A DNA stretch of 64,000 bases from Trichomonas vaginalis G3 (GCF_026262505.1 NC_067206.1:8924268-8988267), one strand, 5' to 3'. Positions 26,867 to 37,300 are shown, numbered from the stretch's first letter. The notes: generated from the sequence alone by a model not told the origin. Numbers and translations: made by a program.

Positions 26867-28367
26867 AAAGTGCTATTGGTTTTGTAAACTTCTTTGCTTT
26901 CAATTCATCTGGACCGTCTCTGTCACCAGTATATTGTATTTGAACTGTACCAACAGTTGAAATACCACCCATAAAGTCTTCTGAGTCAGCAAATGGAATG
27001 CCAAGCCAAAAGTTTGAACGGTCTCCATTTGTATATTGAGTTTTTTGACTTCCTGTATGAGTCCATACTTTCACATATGGCATAATAGAACTTTGCATTT
27101 CAGGGTTAATGGTTGTTGTGAAGTTGTTGTTAAAGTTCATAGCATCTAATGTCAAGTTGTATGACCTCATATCCTCAACTGTAGAATATTCTTCTCTTGG
27201 ATAATATTTGCCATCTATGTTTATATGATATTTAATACCGGGGTTGTAGAAACAAGAATAGTCATTTATAGTTCGTCTGAACAGTACAAACATAGTATCT
27301 GCATGTTTCATTGCAGTTGTTAAAGCAATATCTGTTCTTGCACCTGGGTCAGCACTTTGGTTTCCAACTTCACCTGCAAAGTCTTTGACAGATATTTGGT
27401 GTATAGGGAACATAAGTGGAACTGCAATATATTTGGCAGCTAAAGCATTTGAAATATCTGGGTCCAACATATAGACTGCAAGTCTGCTTTCTATTCTCTT
27501 GCATTCAAACTGTTCGCATGTGAACTTAACTGGGTCCCAAGCAGTTCCAGCAGCATTGAAATAATAGTTTACTTCAGTGTTGAGGTTTGAGAAACCAAAG
27601 TCTAAGTCAACTTTGTCTTTGCAAAAGTCGGCGAATGACGTTTTATTTGTTCCCGTTACGTCTGTAAGAGTGAATGGGTCTTGTGTTGGTGCAATGACTA
27701 AGTTATTTTTGCTTGGAGTAAGTTCAATAGAAATTTTTCCTGCCCAGTTTGGCAAGTATCTTAAAAACCTGAAGATGAGGAAAGATGACAAAGGAACTCT
27801 AAGTTTCAGTTTTACTTTAGTGGCAGCAGTTCCATCTGAACCAGAAAGGTTAACATAAACTCCTGGAACGTTAGGGTCAAGTCTTCTTATTTTCTCAATA
27901 GTTGCATACTGGTCTGTTTGTTCTCTAGCTTGTGGTTGTACTGAGTTTCTCAAAGCGAACCATTCATAGTTTGCCCATGTTACTGTTTGAACTAAGTCAG
28001 AGTTAGAATATATCTTATATCCCATGAAAACTTCTGGAGCATATTGGTATCCGACATAGAAAATTCCATTGCAACCTTTCTTGTCAGACAACTTGGCAGA
28101 AGGTTTTATTTCAATGTCTTGTTCCACGTATAAGAATGAGTTGTCAATAGAAATAATATGAAACCTGTCGCAAGCAATATCTACTGTTGTTGAAGAACCT
28201 TCTCCAAACTCACCTACGTTTCCATAAGAAACAGCAGTTGTATATTCGTAAGTTCCAGGAACTATTTCTGACCTTCTAATGGCATTGTCGCATTCGTTAT
28301 ACCATTCGGAAACATTTCCGTTCATGGCATCCAAAACTGTTGGCGTTATATTCTGAGCGGCGTACAT
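26760..28367 (-). CDS. Putative double-jelly-roll major capsid protein
   Basis: A 535-residue beta-rich protein without signal peptide, the right size for Polinton/virophage-type major capsid proteins that form icosahedral shells. Visible segments are YTTAVSYGNVGEFGEGSSTT, HIISIDNSFLYVEQDIEIKP, VKLKLRVPLSSFLIFRFLRY, then PNWAGKISIELTPS, and late IDGKYYPREEYSTVEDMRSY and SIMPYVKVWTHTGS. The pattern IDGxxxP(R/E)..Y followed by a long Asn-rich loop is like other elements' capsids (compare ITIDGRNFP in element 2). Neighbouring penton, ATPase and helicase genes support the call. A TTTTTACCCATATGAA signal precedes the ATG. It looks whole. Confidence 0.6.
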   Translation of the reverse strand: MYAAQNITPTVLDAMNGNVSEWYNECDNAIRRSEIVPGTYEYTTAVSYGNVGEFGEGSSTTVDIACDRFHIISIDNSFLYVEQDIEIKPSAKLSDKKGCNGIFYVGYQYAPEVFMGYKIYSNSDLVQTVTWANYEWFALRNSVQPQAREQTDQYATIEKIRRLDPNVPGVYVNLSGSDGTAATKVKLKLRVPLSSFLIFRFLRYLPNWAGKISIELTPSKNNLVIAPTQDPFTLTDVTGTNKTSFADFCKDKVDLDFGFSNLNTEVNYYFNAAGTAWDPVKFTCEQFECKRIESRLAVYMLDPDISNALAAKYIAVPLMFPIHQISVKDFAGEVGNQSADPGARTDIALTTAMKHADTMFVLFRRTINDYSCFYNPGIKYHINIDGKYYPREEYSTVEDMRSYNLTLDAMNFNNNFTTTINPEMQSSIMPYVKVWTHTGSQKTQYTNGDRSNFWLGIPFADSEDFMGGISTVGTVQIQYTGDRDGPDELKAKKFTKPIALFTEDALLKIRSMKPAGAPQIGITTASIEQILAAGQ

Positions 28368-28383
28368 TTCATATGGGTAAAAA
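28368..28383 (-). promoter_or_regulatory. TTTTTA start signal of the capsid gene
   Basis: On the minus strand TTTTTACCCATATGAA directly precedes the capsid ATG, matching the pattern at other element 1 genes. Confidence 0.5.
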
Positions 28384-28406
28384 TATAGAATAGTTGGATT
28401 TATATG

Positions 28407-28601
28407 TCATAATTGTTTCGTACCAAGCTTTACTTTCTTCCTGACTGAGTTTTTAACTCTTCTTTTTCCTTCATTGCCACTACTTTCACTAGATGAAGTT
28501 ACTTCTTCACTACTTTCACTTTGTTCTACTCTTCTTCTTTGGTGTCGCTTTTGGTAACTTGCCCTCTGCTTCAAGTTGTTGCATCTTTGCCTCATGTTCA
28601 C
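28407..28601 (-). CDS. Small basic Ser/Arg-rich protein (possible)
   Basis: A 64-residue ORF (RASYQKRHQRRRVEQSESSE, then EEVTSSSESSGNEGKRRVK), overlapping the 3' end of the 28516 gene in another frame. Strongly basic with a Ser/Glu block. It could be a DNA-binding virion peptide, or the overlap could be fortuitous. Confidence 0.3.
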   Translation of the reverse strand: MNMRQRCNNLKQRASYQKRHQRRRVEQSESSEEVTSSSESSGNEGKRRVKNSVRKKVKLGTKQL

Positions 28602-29424
28602 CTAGTATGTTGTAAATTTCCCATGTCCTTTTTGCCTTTGGGCTCTGGTCGCCCATCTCAGGTAACCTATATCCTAGAAAGATTTTGTCATAGTTTGTAT
28701 TTGAGTCTTCGCGTATTGTTTGCATGACTCTTTCCTGAGTTTCCGGTTCAAGCTCTTCAAACAGAGCTTGTCCATATGGAATAAGCTCGTTTCCAAATAT
28801 ATGTTTTTGTAGCCATTCTGGTTTTCTTTCCATGTTACCAATAATATCTTTTGTGAATGGGAAAGCTTTTACCCACTGTTTCAGTCTTGCGTCATTTATT
28901 TCTGTAGTTGGTTTTATTTTGTCAAGGAACATGTTTTTCAATACTAACATTTCATTTGGTACTGTCCATTTGAGTTTTCTTAAATATTCATCCCTTCTCA
29001 TTTTATTGTCTGCAAAGTAAGTTTTTATGACATTTTGCAAACTTTCGTTTGCAAGGTCATGTACAATAGGTTCTCTTCCTTCTCTCTCCCTAACTTTCTT
29101 TCTAAACTCTTCACCAAATATACCATCTCTATGGTTCTGTGTAGTTCCTTGAGATAAATGTTCTAGAACGTCAGGTGTTATATTTCCTTCAGCCATGTTC
29201 ATTTCATACTGGTCCAAAATATCTGCATGTTTCATATCTTTCAATGGCATTAAAGCCGCGCTGAAAATACCAGCTATATCTGGTTCACCATTCACTTCCA
29301 TTGCGTCTACAACTTCTTGGAATTGTGGTTGTAAGTTTATGAACCACCTATCCGGATTAGCTTTATGACCCCATCTCATTGTAGTTCCATAGTCTGCAGA
29401 AACAAAAGTAGGTTTTGTTTCCAT
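28516..29424 (-). CDS. Hypothetical structural-region protein
   Basis: A 302-residue, mostly helical, charged protein (WGHKANPDRWFINLQPQFQE; IVHDLANESLQNVIKTYFAD; WVKAFPFTKDIIGNMERKPE) ending in a Lys-rich tail (ATPKKKSRTK). No known domain is recognised. It overlaps the end of the 29363 gene by 62 bases and lies upstream of the capsid gene in the same direction, so co-expression with virion genes is likely. It may be an internal or tegument-like protein, by position only. It looks whole. Confidence 0.55.
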   Translation of the reverse strand: METKPTFVSADYGTTMRWGHKANPDRWFINLQPQFQEVVDAMEVNGEPDIAGIFSAALMPLKDMKHADILDQYEMNMAEGNITPDVLEHLSQGTTQNHRDGIFGEEFRKKVREREGREPIVHDLANESLQNVIKTYFADNKMRRDEYLRKLKWTVPNEMLVLKNMFLDKIKPTTEINDARLKQWVKAFPFTKDIIGNMERKPEWLQKHIFGNELIPYGQALFEELEPETQERVMQTIREDSNTNYDKIFLGYRLPEMGDQSPKAKRTWEIYNILGEHEAKMQQLEAEGKLPKATPKKKSRTK

Positions 29425-31366
29425 ATTGGTTAGGTTCTGAATGAACTTTAAACAATGTTTCGTTTCTATATGTTTTGTTGAAATTTAACCTTTTATTTTC
29501 ACCGAGTTCAGCCAAAGATTGAACGTTATATGGTCGTAAGTAAAAAGGATTATTGTATTTGCGTACATTTTCTTTCAGTACTTCCATTCTATGCTGAATA
29601 TTTTCATCTGATGTTGGAGTCTTTTGTATGTCGGCGAACATTTTTCGATATTCTTCTACTATGTCAGCCGAATTTTTCTTAGACTCTTGGAAAGATTCCA
29701 TATTCTCCGCATACTCTTGTTGAGGGTCAAGATTTTTCGGCTGTTCCAAATCTTCATCTAGTTCTGTGAAGTTAGTTTCCAAAGGAGGGACTTGTTCGTT
29801 TCCTTCAGGCTCTTCTAGCTGTTGTTGCTGAACTATTTCTTCCATGTCTGGTTGTATCTGAACTTCTTCCTGTGGAGTTTCTTGTACCTCATCTGGTGGC
29901 ATTTCATATATTCCGAGACCGTTTTTAAAAAGTTCCCTATCTAAGTCATCCGGACTCATAAACCTTTCTTCTTTCGTTCCGTCTCTATTTTTTACGCGTT
30001 TCATGAAGAGAGTTGAATTATCATTTAGCTCTGACACCAAATATCTCGGAGTAAATTCATTCATGTCATTTGGATGATATGCTATTAAATCATATCCCTT
30101 AGCGAGCTTGTATTTTCCAGGTTTGAAATTATATCCCATTTGGTGCTGAGCCATAAAGCTAAATAGGTTCGGGTCAGTATTTCCTTCCTTGAACTTTCTA
30201 ATAGCTTCTTTATATCTGTCACTAAAGTCAAGAGTATCTGGGTAACCATAATCTTCCTTAAGCATTTTTAAGAATTCTTGGTTTCCTTGTTCTCTACTTC
30301 TTTTATGTCCTTGCTCTGGTTGTGGTTGTTGTTGTGCAGGGTTTTGAACTGTTGGTTGCTGTGCTGGTTGTGCTGGTTTTGGTTGTGGTGCTGGTTGTGC
30401 TGGTTGTGGAGGTGGTTGTTGTGCTGGTTGTGGAGGTGGTTGTTGTGCTGGATTTTGAATTGTTGGTTGTTGTTGTTGTGCTGGATTTTGAACTGTTGGT
30501 TGTTGTGTTGGTTTTGGTGCATGCCTGTGTCTGTGTCCATGTGACGATGTAAATGTTTTAGGTAGTCCTGGTGCAGGTGCTTCTCTTGGAGGGTTTGGTG
30601 GTATATAAGTTCCACTAGCTAGTATATAAGTTCCACCAGCTGGTATATAAGTTCCACCAGCTGGCACATATGTTCCATCTGCAGCATAATGTCCTACCTG
30701 ACTTTTCGTTCTTAAGAAAGCATTTACTAGGTCTGTTTTGGTCTGTTGTAACTCTTTTTCTTGACTTTCCACAACAGTTGCTCTAACGGCGTCATAGGCA
30801 CTTTGAACTGCCTGTCTCGTTGCTGCATCTGTTATTTTCGTCATATTTTGTGCTACTTCTCTTAACTCTTTGTCGAAACCTTCAGACTTCAGTTTCTTTC
30901 CAGATGAGAAGTCGTTCACTAGTTTCACCTTACTATGAAGAGCTTCGAAGGCATTCTTAAAGTCGGCATTCATTAAAGCTTCATTTGAACTGTCTTCATC
31001 CGCTTGTATTTTTGTCCTTATTGACCCTATAAGTTGGGCTGCTTTAGCGTTGGCTTGGGCATCTAACCAGTCATTATTAGCTTTTATATATTCTGCGCTT
31101 TTCATTGCCTTTTGCATGGCTGCGTCGTTATTTTTACTTTCTTGTGCTAAGTTTTCATACTGTACGGTTTGGTTTTGCAACTGTAAAAGTTTTTCTGCCT
31201 TTACATTTGCTTCAACTTCTTTTTTATACTCATCGCTATCCATATATGTCTTCAGGGCTTTTTGTTTTATCTCTTCATCTTTCAGTACTTTATATTGAGT
31301 AGTATGGTTTTTCAAATTTATAACATCTTGTTCCATTTTTGCTACTTCTGCTGCTTTTTCTGACAC
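29363..31366 (-). CDS. Large coiled-coil and Pro/Gln-repeat structural protein
   Basis: A 667-residue open frame. The N-terminal about 220 residues are coiled-coil (KDEEIKQKALKTYMDSDEYK and similar). Then come four short repeats of the type GGTYIPAGGTYI, a His-rich patch (HGHRHRHAPKP), a long Pro/Gln/Ala array (repeated PTVQNPAQQQQ and PPPQPAQQ), and a charged C-terminal half (LDFSDRYKEAIRKFKEGNTD; FKPGKYKLAKGYDLIAYHPN). Extended Pro/Gln segments and coiled coils suit a virion scaffold or fibre-anchoring protein; there is no family match. The region with 31431-31817 looks broken, with about one apparent break. Confidence 0.5.
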   Translation of the reverse strand: MSEKAAEVAKMEQDVINLKNHTTQYKVLKDEEIKQKALKTYMDSDEYKKEVEANVKAEKLLQLQNQTVQYENLAQESKNNDAAMQKAMKSAEYIKANNDWLDAQANAKAAQLIGSIRTKIQADEDSSNEALMNADFKNAFEALHSKVKLVNDFSSGKKLKSEGFDKELREVAQNMTKITDAATRQAVQSAYDAVRATVVESQEKELQQTKTDLVNAFLRTKSQVGHYAADGTYVPAGGTYIPAGGTYILASGTYIPPNPPREAPAPGLPKTFTSSHGHRHRHAPKPTQQPTVQNPAQQQQPTIQNPAQQPPPQPAQQPPPQPAQPAPQPKPAQPAQQPTVQNPAQQQPQPEQGHKRSREQGNQEFLKMLKEDYGYPDTLDFSDRYKEAIRKFKEGNTDPNLFSFMAQHQMGYNFKPGKYKLAKGYDLIAYHPNDMNEFTPRYLVSELNDNSTLFMKRVKNRDGTKEERFMSPDDLDRELFKNGLGIYEMPPDEVQETPQEEVQIQPDMEEIVQQQQLEEPEGNEQVPPLETNFTELDEDLEQPKNLDPQQEYAENMESFQESKKNSADIVEEYRKMFADIQKTPTSDENIQHRMEVLKENVRKYNNPFYLRPYNVQSLAELGENKRLNFNKTYRNETLFKVHSEPNQYGNKTYFCFCRLWNYNEMGS

Positions 31367-31430
31367 TTTTTTGCATATTCCTCTGTACTTAGTTCTTTCA
31401 GTTGTTCTTCTTTCTTCTTTTTCTCTACGT

Positions 31431-31817
31431 TTAACTCATTGAGTTTCTTTGTGTGTCTGTCATATTCAGTTTCTTTTCGTTTTCACTTATTTGTTTCTGT
31501 ATGTCTATGTTTGACTTTTTGACATCTGCTATTTGATTTTTGAGTGAACTCAAATTCATTTGACTTTGAGGGTTATAAGCTGTTCCGTCTGCAGCTCCAC
31601 CATAGCCTGCCATTTTCGCTAAAAGTGCCGCTCTTAAACCTCCACTCTGTGCACCAATAACTCGGTTTAAAAGCATAGGGTTGCTTGACATTTGTTGCAA
31701 CATAGTGGGGTCATTCATCATTTGTTGTTGCAACTGTTGTTGTGGTGTCAGTTTTACTATTGGATGTTTCAATGCTCTCTTCCTCTTACGTATATTCTTA
31801 CGTAGCTTACGTGGCAT
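31431..31817 (-). CDS. Basic N-terminus and coiled-coil segment
   Basis: A 128-residue frame from the ATG at 31817. It starts very basic (PRKLRKNIRKRKRALKHP), then has Gln/Met-rich (QQQLQQQMMNDPTMLQQMS) and Gly/Ala-rich (GLRAALLAKMAGYGGAADG) stretches and a coiled-coil end. It is immediately upstream of the large coiled-coil frame on the same strand. A basic N-terminus on a structural protein would suit DNA contact. It may be part of the neighbouring gene's locus, which looks broken. Confidence 0.4.
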   Translation of the reverse strand: MPRKLRKNIRKRKRALKHPIVKLTPQQQLQQQMMNDPTMLQQMSSNPMLLNRVIGAQSGGLRAALLAKMAGYGGAADGTAYNPQSQMNLSSLKNQIADVKKSNIDIQKQISENEKKLNMTDTQRNSMS

Positions 31818-31859
31818 TTTAAGTGAAGTAAAAAACGGTTTTTGTAGTTTAAAACATGC

Positions 31860-31960
31860 GGCTGTCACTTTTTTGTTTGCATATCTCTTATATAGTGAAA
31901 AACGGTTTTGTCACTTTTAAAAAACGGAGTTGTCTGTCACTTTTTAAAAACGGTTTTGGT
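31860..31960 (+). repeat. Subterminal TGTCACTTTT repeats
   Basis: Three copies of TGTCACTTTT and several AAAACGGTTTT-like units lie just inside the right terminus. The left end has two TGTCACTTTTC copies near 8988-9010 on the same strand. Confidence 0.5.
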
Positions 31961-32018
31961 TTTTATCACCGGCTGGTCGGCTGGGGTTCGGTCCTCCTCT
32001 TGGGTCTTGGGCAAAATT

Positions 32019-32063
32019 CTTAGGGCTAGAAGGGGCGCAGCCCCTGGAAGCCCCTCATACCTG
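32019..32063 (-). repeat. Right terminal inverted repeat of element 1
   Basis: Its reverse complement matches 8838-8882. It contains the hairpin GGGGC-GCA-GCCCC in place of the left GGCGC-GTT-GCGCC. Confidence 0.85.
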
Positions 32064-32069
32064 ACCTAA

Positions 32070-34206
32070 AACTCTATTCAAAAATTAAGCTCGTTTTGTT
32101 TTTCTGGAATTAGAAGCTTTCGGACGATAGATATTGGAATTGAATCTAATTTAGTAAGTATTGCTACAGGAGCATTCACTGGCACATCAATAACACAAAT
32201 ATATCTTCCCAAAAATTTATCATATATTAGTGAAGCTGCATTTATGAGTGCTTCCCTTTTTAATGAAATTATTTGTGACCCACAAAACAATTACTACTCA
32301 GTAGAAAACGGTGTTCTATACAACAAAGAAAAGACTTCAATAATAATGTGCTTCCAGAGAAACTTCACATCTTTCATTATGCCAGAAACTGTTGAGACAG
32401 TATGGAGAGCAGTTTTTGCTGGACATATCATCGAAAATATTACTTTTAGTTCAAAATTAAGAGCTATTTCCGAATCATGTTTCCAGGAATCACACATTGT
32501 AAATGTTACAATTCCAGATTCAGTAAAAAGTATTGGCGATTCTGCATTTTATCATTGCAAATATCTCAATTCAGTTGTTATTGGTAATGGAATTACTATT
32601 ATCCCTGCGAAATGTTTTGCAGAATCTAATATTTCGAATATTATATTTAATGACAAGATTACAACTATCAAAGGGTCTGCTTTTCTTAACTGCATTAACC
32701 TAAAATATATGAAACTTCCGAAAACTCTAACTAATATCGAAGGAAATGTTTTCCCGCATGATGTAGTTCTTGATTTTCCCGAGGACGCTCCATTTTCTTT
32801 TGACAACCAAGGTTTATTATATAATTCCAGCAAATCAATCATTTACATGCGTTTTAGTGATCTTGAGCACTATGATATCCCATCTACTGTTTCTATTATT
32901 TCAAATGGTCTTTTCTCTTCTCTCGGAAAACTGAAATCTATAAATTTCACATCAAACTCTAGTTTAACAACAATTCTAGATGGAGCTTTTTGGGGATGTA
33001 TAAATCTTGAATATATTGATTTTCCAAATACACTTACTTATATTGGTAATCATGCATTCAGAGATTGTAATTCATTAAAAACTATTCACTTCCCAGATTC
33101 TTTGATAGCAATTAATGTTTATGCATTTCAAAGTTGCAGAAAGCTAACTGAGGTTCATTTTGGAAGAAACATCAAATCAATTGGTATGACATTTTATGCA
33201 TGTGGTTCTTTAGAAACAGTAATATTTGTAGGATCAGATGGAACAGATTTAGGTAAAAATTCTTTTATTTATTGTTCAAAACTGAAAACTATTATTTTAA
33301 GAAATATCACAAAAATCCAAAGTAATTGCTTTTGGGGTTGTACTTCCTTGCAATCAATAGAAATTCCTGATACAATTCAAATAATAGGTTCAAATGTATT
33401 TATAAATTCAGGTATCGAAAATATTACATTTTTTGGGAAATCCTTCAATATCTATTATTCCGTCTCAAGCATTTAGCGGAGCATCTAAACTTCGATACAT
33501 CACATTACCTCAATGCATCGAAGAAATTGGAACAAATGCATTTGCGTCTACGAATATATCAACATTCACAGTTCCACATGATACAAAGTCAATCTCAGAT
33601 TATGCATTCAAAAACTGTTATAATCTTGATACATTCATCATTGGTGAAAACAGTTCATTCAAATCACTTGGTTACTTTGTTTTCGAAGGATGTACATCAC
33701 TTCGTCAATTTGTTTGCAATGAAAGCATGTACTTCACAATCGACAACAATGCTCTTTTCGATAAGAATAAGACAGTACTCGTCTGCTTCCCTCCTGCATC
33801 ACCATACAAGTTCTTCTATATCCCATCTACAATCAGAAATATCTCAGCAGGTGCATTCCTTGGATGCAAGAACCTTGTCAACATCCTCATCCCAGATAAC
33901 TCTGTCGAAACTATCTACCGCTATGCATTTGCAGATTGTACATCTCTCACCCACATCAACATCCCTATTTGTGTTAAAACTATCCAGACACATGCATTCT
34001 CTAACTGCATCCATCTCACGTGTGGCATTGACATAGAGAACACAACAGAATCATTTCTTGAACATCTTTATCTAGAATGTCATCTTAATCGAGACTCTAT
34101 CAAATCATGTAGCATCATCACATGCAAGAAGTCCAATCATTACCGATATTTTACATCCTTCTATGTCTTCACACTTAGTGAAGGTACTGAACTCGGTTTA
34201 TTTTGA
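32070..34206 (+). pseudogene. BspA-like LRR surface protein, 5' end lost
   Basis: A Treponema-type LRR protein: repeats such as VNVTIPDSVKSIGDSAFYHC, interspersed with the family's ICDPxNxxYxxENGVLYNK island. The frame is open from 32070, seven bases after element 1, with no start codon or signal sequence, so its 5' part was separated by the element. A frameshift in a T-run near 33430 splits the remaining frame. From about 33475 to the TGA the sequence is almost the same as in the BspA genes at 47.9 and 50.9 kb (ILIPDNSVETIYRYAFADC; IDIENTTESFLEHLY). There is no C-terminal membrane span; the ends of all three copies are short and soluble. The family is linked to surface adhesion in trichomonads. 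It is convergent with the cyclase at 34347. Confidence 0.75.
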
Positions 34207-34346
34207 TTGTTTATTTATTAAAACATTAATTTAATTACCGTACATAAATATATAGTTTTATTTAAATACAAACAGATAAAATAAAGCTAGATATAATACA
34301 AATAAAAATATTAAAAATATTAAACATTAAAATATAAAATAAAAAG

Positions 34347-37300
34347 TTATGGTTCGACAAGATATGTGAACATCTTGCCGCCTTTGACATCAATTTCACC
34401 GCGTTCTTTGATGTCGAACTGTTGACCATAGATAAGTTCATAGACTGGACGTGAAATGTGGACTTTCATTGGAACACCTTTGTTCTCCATCTCGTGTGCG
34501 ATGTTGATCGCGGGACCAAGGATTTCGAATGTTGGTTTCTCTGTGCCAATAACACCGGCAACAATAGGACCACCGGTGTTGATGCCAACGCGGATACGAA
34601 GTTTCTCGTTCTCTTTCTCGTCAATGTCAAGAAGTTTCTTGATGACTAAGCAGCCGAAGTCAACAACTTCTTTAGCATGGACTGCAGGTTGGTTAACTTC
34701 GTCGAAGATGCCACCTGCGGCCATGTAGCAGTCACCAATGCACTTGATCTTTGTCATTGTCTTGTGTGCATTTGTGATAGCATCGAACTCTTTGAACATG
34801 ATGTTAAGCATACACATGACATACTGTGCATCATGGCTACCACACCATGGTGTGAACTCAACAACATCTAAGAAGAGGACTGTAGCTGACTGAACACTGA
34901 ATGAGATGTTCTTCTCACCTGCTTGAACACGTGGAACAAGCATCGCTGGAAGGATAGATGCAAGCATTGCATCTGACTTCTTCTTCTCTTCTTCAATCAA
35001 TTTCTCATGTAAAACATTTTGTGTCTGATCATGACCTGAGTAAATTCTTCTTCCGCAAACACATGAAGATGAAAACTCAATGTAAACCTTATTTCCATCT
35101 TTCTTAGTATAAACTAATTCTGTGTTCTTCGTGAAAACAGATTCTATTTTACCTTCACATGTGAACCTTCCATTAGTAAAGAAATCACTGATTTTGGTTC
35201 CTTCGATATCATTTGGTTTCAATCCGAATAATTCTTGAAAAGAATTATTTGTGGAAATAATCTTTCCGGTTTCTTCTTCTGATACAATTACAACATCATT
35301 TAATCTGTTAACAACTTCATTCGAGAATCAAATGTGTTTCTCTGTATTATCTTCGTTTTTATGACTGTAATCCCCAGAAATCAAATCCATGATTTTCTGA
35401 TTGTTTAATATAACTGTCGGTGGGCATCTTAATATTTGAATTAATGCAAACTTTAGCAAATTGTTTTCGTGTTGTGCCGAAAAGATAATGATAGCAGAAA
35501 GAATGAATGTGATTAAAATAAATATTATTGAGTAATTTGTAACATTCTTTCCACACGCATCTATATTCTTAACAATTGTGGGAACCAATCTCTCTCCAGC
35601 TTCATAGAAGAAAGCCTGATATAATTCAATGGCTCCAATTTGCCAAACTTGGTTTACACCTGAATTTCTTGAAGCAGGGTAAATTGGGTTTTCTGAATCG
35701 GTCATCATTGATACAATCTTCTTCAATAGAGATTGAGTTAAGTATAGTTGATCAGAAGCTGAAAAGCAATGAGCAGATTCAATAGTGGTCTTTGGTATTG
35801 TATTATCACATGCAAGGATTGATGATGCAGTATGAAGAGCTTCATCCATACCTTCAAAAGGAACTTCGTTATTGGAAGCATCTCCTAGTACAATCTTCAG
35901 GAAATATGTTGCTTGTAGTGGTAAAATCCTCTGGATATTCGAAATTTCATCTGAGACACTGATGCATGAACCTTCAAATTCTGGGCCGCTCTTTTCAATA
36001 ATAATCTTAAATAATCTTGCCATAATTGAATATATAAGAATGTTATAGATCCGTACAGATAGTTTATGTGGTGGCAATTATGGACAAGAGTAGTTAATGA
36101 ATCTGAATATTGATCAATCATAAGATAATATGCACCGCAAGTAGCAATTACAATGAAAAGCAAGCAATACAAAATTAAAGTGTGCATTGAAGTGGAAGTT
36201 GATCCATCAGTAATTGAAGAGAATAATTTAATTATTGATTCTTCTTGGCGACTAATTTCGGCATCCTTCATGGAGTCTGTGTTCATGGATTTATCCGATC
36301 CATCTTTGAGTTTATTTAATGAGTATGAAATATTGGAAACTACTGTCTTTGGAAGTGTTGTGAGAACTCCCAAAGTTTGTTCTCTGTTGAACTTTAATAT
36401 ATGTAACATATAGAATGCTATAAATATATAAGTAATTACATTAATCGATATTAAAGATAACAAAATTGCAAGTAGGAACTTGTCATGCAATTCATGGTAA
36501 TCTTTGATATAATTAATCATTTCTTCAAGGGCTGAATTCTTAGCAGCTGTTGGAAGGTTATTATTATTCCTCGCAATCAATGAATCGGGACCTTTAACAA
36601 CATCTGGAGTGATTTCTGGAAGATCTAACAACTTTCCTACATGATTTGCAATCATATAAGAGATTTCATTCGATGATGATCTTGATTTTGTAAAATTCTT
36701 AACTGTCAAGTAGAAGAAGAAATATTGCGAGTTTGCAAAAATATAATCTCTGACTTTTTCAATGTGTTTATCACCAATCTTAAACGATCTAAGACCTGAC
36801 ATTTGTTGACTTGCTGCCGAAACAGATTGTGCAAAGTATCTGACTATATCTACAGAATTTCTGTAATCTCCATATGCGGACATTGGGAAATTATCAATTA
36901 AATGTAGTCTATCCATCATGTGATTGCCTGTTGCTGGATCAATTAATTTTTCCATCATGTACTTTCCAATAACAGCAGGCATTATATTGATAAGATTTCT
37001 GCAGAATGCAATTCCTTTCATGTAATAAATTGGCTGTCTTAGTTCATTGGCAAATGGATCAAATAAAAGGTTTGCACAGATTATTGGGATAATTGTGAAG
37101 ATAATAAAGCAAACAATTGTTGATAACTTCATGAATCTGATAGAAGGAATTGTATGATTGTTGATTTGCTTTGATATTGATTCAATAGCTTCAATGTTGA
37201 CATCATCTTCAATTGTTTCTTGCTCCATAGCAAAAGATTCTGTGTTTTCTGCCGTTGGATTGTTTTTAATTGTATCCGAAGCAACTAAGTAATCTGGAAT

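Larger units (their letters stand above)
8838..32063. mobile_element. Element 1: Polinton-like-virus/virophage-like integrated element, fossil
   Basis: A 23.2-kb unit bounded by imperfect terminal inverted repeats of about 45 bp. Its parts are a D12 adenine methyltransferase, fibre gene, rve-type integrase, A32-like packaging ATPase, SF3 helicase, putative major and minor capsid genes, KilA-N genes, a cassette array with palindromic modules, and many small ORFans. No protein-primed PolB was found, which separates it from classical Maverick/Polintons. About ten genes look broken, so it is a fossil, but long ORFs and recognisable ends suggest a fairly young insertion. Some apparent breaks may be sequencing error. 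I saw no clear target-site duplication. The right end abuts a BspA reading frame that opens at 32070. Confidence 0.75.

Noticed and set aside
30278-30615. ORFs in other frames across the Pro/Gln repeat region
   Set aside because: Low-complexity shadows (Trp/Leu/Cys or His/Gln/Asn-rich) of the repeat in the structural gene.
8838-32063. Bacterial prophage or contaminating phage contig
   Set aside because: Phage-like fibre and methyltransferase genes are present, but the base composition, rve integrase, A32-like ATPase and flanking trichomonad genes on both sides argue for an integrated eukaryotic element.
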